Part shown: positions 57,801-64,000 of the stretch, piece after piece
How positions within the stretch are numbered: the first letter of the stretch is position 1
Layout of the letters: every line of letters begins with the position of its first letter
NCBI GenBank assembly: GCA_021186555.1
Contig: JAJKFL010000330.1
Location: 26,093,444 to 26,157,443, forward strand
Reading direction: 5' to 3'
DNA from: Reticulitermes speratus
Taxonomy: Eukaryota > Arthropoda > Insecta > Blattodea > Rhinotermitidae
Length of the DNA stretch: 64,000 bases
The notes under the pieces: model-generated
Seen by the model: only the letters and a program-made list of their open reading frames with translations
What the model was told of the DNA's origin: nothing
Databases searched by the model: none
Made by a program: the position numbers and the translations under genes

Positions 57801-58976
57801 GTTTAGTCACTGGTATTAAGTCATGAACAGGCTGACAGCTGTGGGATCCACACAAGACAATCTTTTCCACTTCATAAAGAACGCCTAAAAATTAATAATA
57901 GAAATTCAGGAACCACAAACAACTGATGGGTCACACACAAGTGATGAAGTGGTTGGCAATCAGCTATGGACTGTAGTACAGTTCAACCATCAAGAAATGA
58001 ACAATAGTTTAAAGACTTTAAACATATTATATGGAAAATGTTTATATAAATATCTGTAGAAAATTAACTTCTAAACTTTTTACATGAGACGTTTATAGGC
58101 AGGAAGTACGGTTCTTGAGAAGCTGATGGCTACTCAACTGGTATAAAAATCTACTGCTTATGGAATCAGAATGTTCATTACTGTGTTCACAACAGCCTCC
58201 CACTTGACGTCAATTTTAATGGCTGACATCACAGAAGCAACACAGATCATAGTGCAGAAAGAAATACAAATATAAATTTTCACCTACTATACAGTATATT
58301 ATGTCATGTGTGATCAAAATATTTCTACATTGAATTTTTTACTTATTCAATACATTCAGCACCTAGTCCATTTTGCCCCCTTCAAAATGTGTACATTGCA
58401 ACATCATATATTAAGTCTAGGGGTTGTGCCATTGTTAAGGCATCTATGGAAGACTTGTATTTTGAACACCATAAGTGTACTGTCATTTTTTATATAAAAA
58501 CAGTCCCAAAATTCAGGATCTTTGACAGACATCATCCAATCTTTAAATTTCAATGTGACACTATACAGTGTGAATTGCGGACAGTCTCACTGAATAAAAC
58601 ATACAAATAAATAAAATTAACTTCAAAGACCACTTGGATGTTTTACTTCTGCTAATTATTTCCCCCCAAAGAGTGCTTATATGTTGTCAGTTTCTGTAAC
58701 AGTTTTGACCAATCTGAAACAGAACTTGATGCACATGCACTGTTCTTTAAAGCCAAATTTCTAACAAACAACAATCACAAATAGCATACCACATTACATT
58801 TATTCAAGACATGTCACTTCTGAATGACATAAATGGAAGTCTTGTAACAAATGGCAAACATTCAGCAGACCAGGCTGAATTCTACCACCACCTATAAGGG
58901 GTATAGGTTCTAACTATGCTATTACCACCTGGGCAACCAGTCCAGAAATATTATGATCATACCTCCTATGGTATAG

Positions 58977-61408
<2,432 letters not shown>

Positions 61409-61654
61409 TCATGAGGTTGCACTTGTCTCAACCGGAATCCAGGAGTGCCAGCTATGCAATGCATTCCACACTGCTACCGTGGAACGGTGTCACTTAAGGT
61501 GTATTTATATTGGTGGATATCATGACTTTGGCTGTATGACCAAAATCGAATACTGAAACCGTATTTCGATGGGATAAATTGGCAAGCACTTCCATTCAAC
61601 TGGAGTACACATTAATTTTACTGTGTGGGGAAAAAAGGGAAAAATATCCTAACA

Positions 61655-61928
61655 CAGGGCTGGCCAACATACAGCCCTCAAGGAAAGCATTTGTGGCCCT
61701 CATTCACCTAAATAGTTTCAATAATACAATTTAACAAACATAATATAATAGGCCTACAGAATATAATATGGCAGCTTTAATAAATAGCAATAATTTGTAA
61801 ACATCATCATCCCATTTAATTCAATTCTTTCTCCCACCTTCCTCGATATATGTATACGCAAGTGCAACCCTCAGGTGAGTCCTTACAAATTATGTTGCCC
61901 TTCTGTGGGTTGAAATTGGCCAGCCCTG
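61655..61928. mobile_element. hAT-like MITE, 274 bp
   Basis: Ends CAGGGCTGGCCAAC and (inverted) CAGGGCTGGCCAAT form near-perfect inverted repeats. Flanks tcctaaca and ccataaca agree at six of eight bases, a decayed 8-bp duplication. No coding capacity. Lies upstream of the ALAD exon at 61271-61387, probably in an ALAD intron. Confidence 0.8.
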
Positions 61929-61983
61929 CCATAACATGAGACCACAGATGCATACATTTTAGTTCAGTTTATAGATGTTAGAT

Positions 61984-62235
61984 GTGGGCCGGGATAGCGT
62001 AATCGGTATAGCGACTCGCTACGGGCTGCACGGTCCGGGGATCAAATCCCGGTGGGGGCGAGATTTTCCGCAGCCGTCCAGATCGGACCACCCAGCCTCC
62101 TATACAATGGGTACCGGGTATCTTTCCCGGGGGTAAAGCAGCCGGGGGCGTGGAGTTGACCACCCACCCTCATCTAGCGCCAGGCTCCCCCTCTGGGCCT
62201 TCATGGCTCATTCTAGGAGAACTTTACCTTTACCT
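61984..62235 (+). repeat. SINE family A, full-length sense copy
   Basis: tRNA-like head with A box TAGCGTAATCGG (61995-62006) and B box GGATCAAATCC (62039-62049), a body with gggtaccgggtatctttccc, ggggtaaagcagccgggggc and gaccacccaccctc, and a ctttacctttacctta tail. Three other copies lie at 13725, 20385 and 41190. This is the best-preserved one. Confidence 0.92.
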
Positions 62236-62469
62236 TATAGATGTTAGATGACAGTACTGTAACATAATAATGAAGTGAACTTGGGGTTATATTCTTAAAA
62301 AATCCCACAAACAGTGCAACTGAATGCCTTATGGGAACAACTGGGTCAAAGAAACCAGACACAAAACATATGTACATTAAAGATTAATAAACACAAAAAC
62401 ATATGTGTTGGTGCTTATTGGAATGATGATGTTTCTGGCTGAAAGTTGTCAATGATCAAATGTCACACA

Positions 62470-62810
62470 GTGCATGTGGAGGAAGAGACAGAACACTTGG
62501 TGAGGAAGACATGATCTCTGACTGCTTTTTCTGCATGTTCTTATACACCTTCTTGTATGGTACTATGCCAGCCTCCATCTAAGTCTTTGAACCATACACA
62601 CGAAGCCCCTTCGATCTTTTCAAGGAAGGGGTCACCACGAGTCATACAACAAATTTTGACACTAGACATAGCACTAGCCTTAACAATATCGCAGATAATG
62701 CCTTAATTTTTCTTGATGAATCAAATCAGTGATTTGCTTATACCATAATGGCATCTAACTGCAGCAATGCTCAATCTCCTCTCTAATGGCAAGTACATCA
62801 CACTTTCCAG
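62470..62810 (-). pseudogene. decayed pogo/Tigger-like transposase N-terminal remnant
   Basis: The minus strand reads LAIREEIEH, HYGISKSLI, IKKN and, further on, IEGASCVWFKDLDGGWHSTI. This pattern fits the CENP-B-type helix-turn-helix of jerky/Tigger transposases (L-I--KL-I ... YGI--STI--IKK ... ALY-WF-Q-R--G-PISG). Several stops. Related element remnants follow at 63071-63990. Confidence 0.45.
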
Positions 62811-63070
62811 ACATAACTAAAACATAAGGGCAACAATTACTTCTAAAAAGTGTGAAAAGTACAGTCAAAGTACATTCCATATCACATATCTAGGTAGCTA
62901 CTGGGTCAGATGGGTGGGCAGATGCAGTACAGTGAATGAGCAAGGGACTGCGCGAGTGTTCCCACAATAATTCTTCCACAAATAAGTGAAACCACACACA
63001 AGGAGAGATTGCAGTATGTCATGTCATTTGATTGTTCTGCTACATGAGTAAACATTATATCTCGGGAAGT

Positions 63071-63990
63071 ACCGTATTTACTCGAATGCAAGCTAAGGTT
63101 TTTTCCTTTAATTTGGTGCTTAAATATGTGAGGTCGTCTTATGCACACGAAGTGCCGAACCAGACCGCTCCAAACCACATTGCTCTGAAGGAGACCACGC
63201 AGAGCCAAACCAAGTCCTACATTGCCAGATCATGTGTAAGCAAAAGAAAGAACAGAGCACGACTAAAGTTAACTGACACAACCTTCTTTTTCTGAGGCTT
63301 TTCAGAAGCCAGTTCTGTTTCCATTTTCAGGCAAAGAAGCACCTAACCTGGTGGACCCCTTACATCAAGCTATTCTCAGTCACTGGGCACCACAGAAACA
63401 GTAACTACACGACTCAAAATAAAACCTGGACCAATCCACAAATTAAAAAACCATAAAAAAGCCAATGAACTCAGACTGATCAGACCACAGATACAACATA
63501 ATAATCCAGAATATATTTAAAATTCTTAATGACACTAACATCACCTGTGGAGCAAATTGCAAGTCTTCAGGGGTTCAGGTACGTTTATAAACCAAGAAGT
63601 ATAAATTATTTAGTCAATGTGGACCATAATGGCATGGCAGCGCATCTCACCAGAAGTGATTGTGAAGGGTTTTTATCCAATGCAACGGATGAGACAGATG
63701 ATGATATGTTGTGGAATGGCAGTGAAGAGGATGGGAATGTTAGAAGCGAGTGTGAGGAAGACGAAGGCACTGACTGTGAAGATGGAGACAGTGACACTGA
63801 TTGGTAAAGGTAGATAGAATCTGATATGCTTTGTGTATGAAATTTATAGCAAAATATTTTTTCTTAGCAGACATTTTATTTTTGGGGGGTGGTCTTAGGT
63901 AGGGATAAATACATTTCCCCTTGGCAGACGCGTTTTATTTGGGGGGTCGTCTTAGATTAGAGTCCTCTTATATTCCGGTAAACACAGTAT
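63071..63990 (+). mobile_element. pogo/Tigger-like deletion derivative keeping the transposase acidic tail
   Basis: Left end TACCGTATTTACTCGAATGC; the right end inverted reads atactgtgtttaccggaata, a diverged inverted repeat, with internal gggggtcgtcttagattagag words matching the left gtgaggtcgtcttatgc. The plus-strand ORF 63529-63807 encodes ITRSDCEGFL-like and acidic DETDDDMLWNGSEEDGNVRS residues, resembling the acidic C-terminus of pogo/Tigger transposases. No DDE catalytic core is present. Confidence 0.7.
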
Positions 63991-64000
63991 TAAAAACATA

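Noticed and set aside
61984-62060. tRNA gene at the A/B-box sequence
   Set aside because: No proper acceptor stem or anticodon arm, and the sequence continues into a body shared with three other copies; it is the head of a SINE. The same holds for 60518-60573.
63529-63807. Host gene encoding an acidic 92-residue protein
   Set aside because: It lies within a terminal-repeat-bounded pogo/Tigger-like element and resembles the acidic transposase tail; no splice or promoter context.

Overview
The window is a piece of an arthropod, almost certainly insect, nuclear genome. It is AT-rich, with short exons (83-233 bases), GT-AG introns of 0.2 to 9.8 kb, tRNA-derived SINEs, degenerate LINE, mariner and pogo remnants, and many microsatellites. 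The host protein matches fly Swiss cheese (SWS) residue for residue over long stretches. The mix of repeat families (two SINE families, RTE-like and jockey-like LINE tails, a dispersed repeat whose translation contains an FEVLT-like motif) suggests a large hemimetabolous genome such as a cockroach or termite. The order is inference from memory.

Layout. Bases 1-3169 are upstream sequence or intron of the main gene and hold a foldback repeat and a pogo-like transposon. From 3170 to 42284 (+) lies almost all of the neuropathy target esterase / Swiss cheese gene (sws, the insect counterpart of PNPLA6/7). It comprises 23 exon candidates coding for about 1,130 residues: three cyclic-nucleotide-binding-like domains, then the patatin-like lysophospholipase domain, then the C-terminal tail. 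Only the N-terminal membrane anchor and the first 150-200 residues are missing. From 42285 to about 58970 I recognise no protein-coding gene. This stretch holds a nested foldback element, GC-box tandem repeats, a ~36-bp minisatellite, SINE, LINE and hAT debris and a CpG-rich patch. From 58977 to 61387 (-) lie the last three exons of delta-aminolevulinic acid dehydratase (ALAD, porphobilinogen synthase), transcribed towards sws. The last 2 kb hold pogo/Tigger-like remnants.

Main discovery candidate: the exon carrying the catalytic aspartate of the SWS patatin domain is present twice in tandem (31311-31427 and 32141-32257). Both copies are 117 bases, in the same phase and fully open, with 27 of 39 residues identical. 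The first copy resembles the vertebrate PNPLA6/7 version (Asp-Gly-Gly) and the second the fly version (Asp-Gly-Cys). This looks like an ancient pair of mutually exclusive exons giving two enzyme forms with different active-site walls.

Other points in sws: an apparent one-base insertion in an A-run of the exon at 18490-18652 breaks the frame, a GC-AG intron follows 11688, and the penultimate exon has an ambiguous weak donor with an in-frame read-through stop. SWS/NTE (phospholipid turnover at the ER) and ALAD (haem synthesis) are unrelated neighbours that converge tail to tail.
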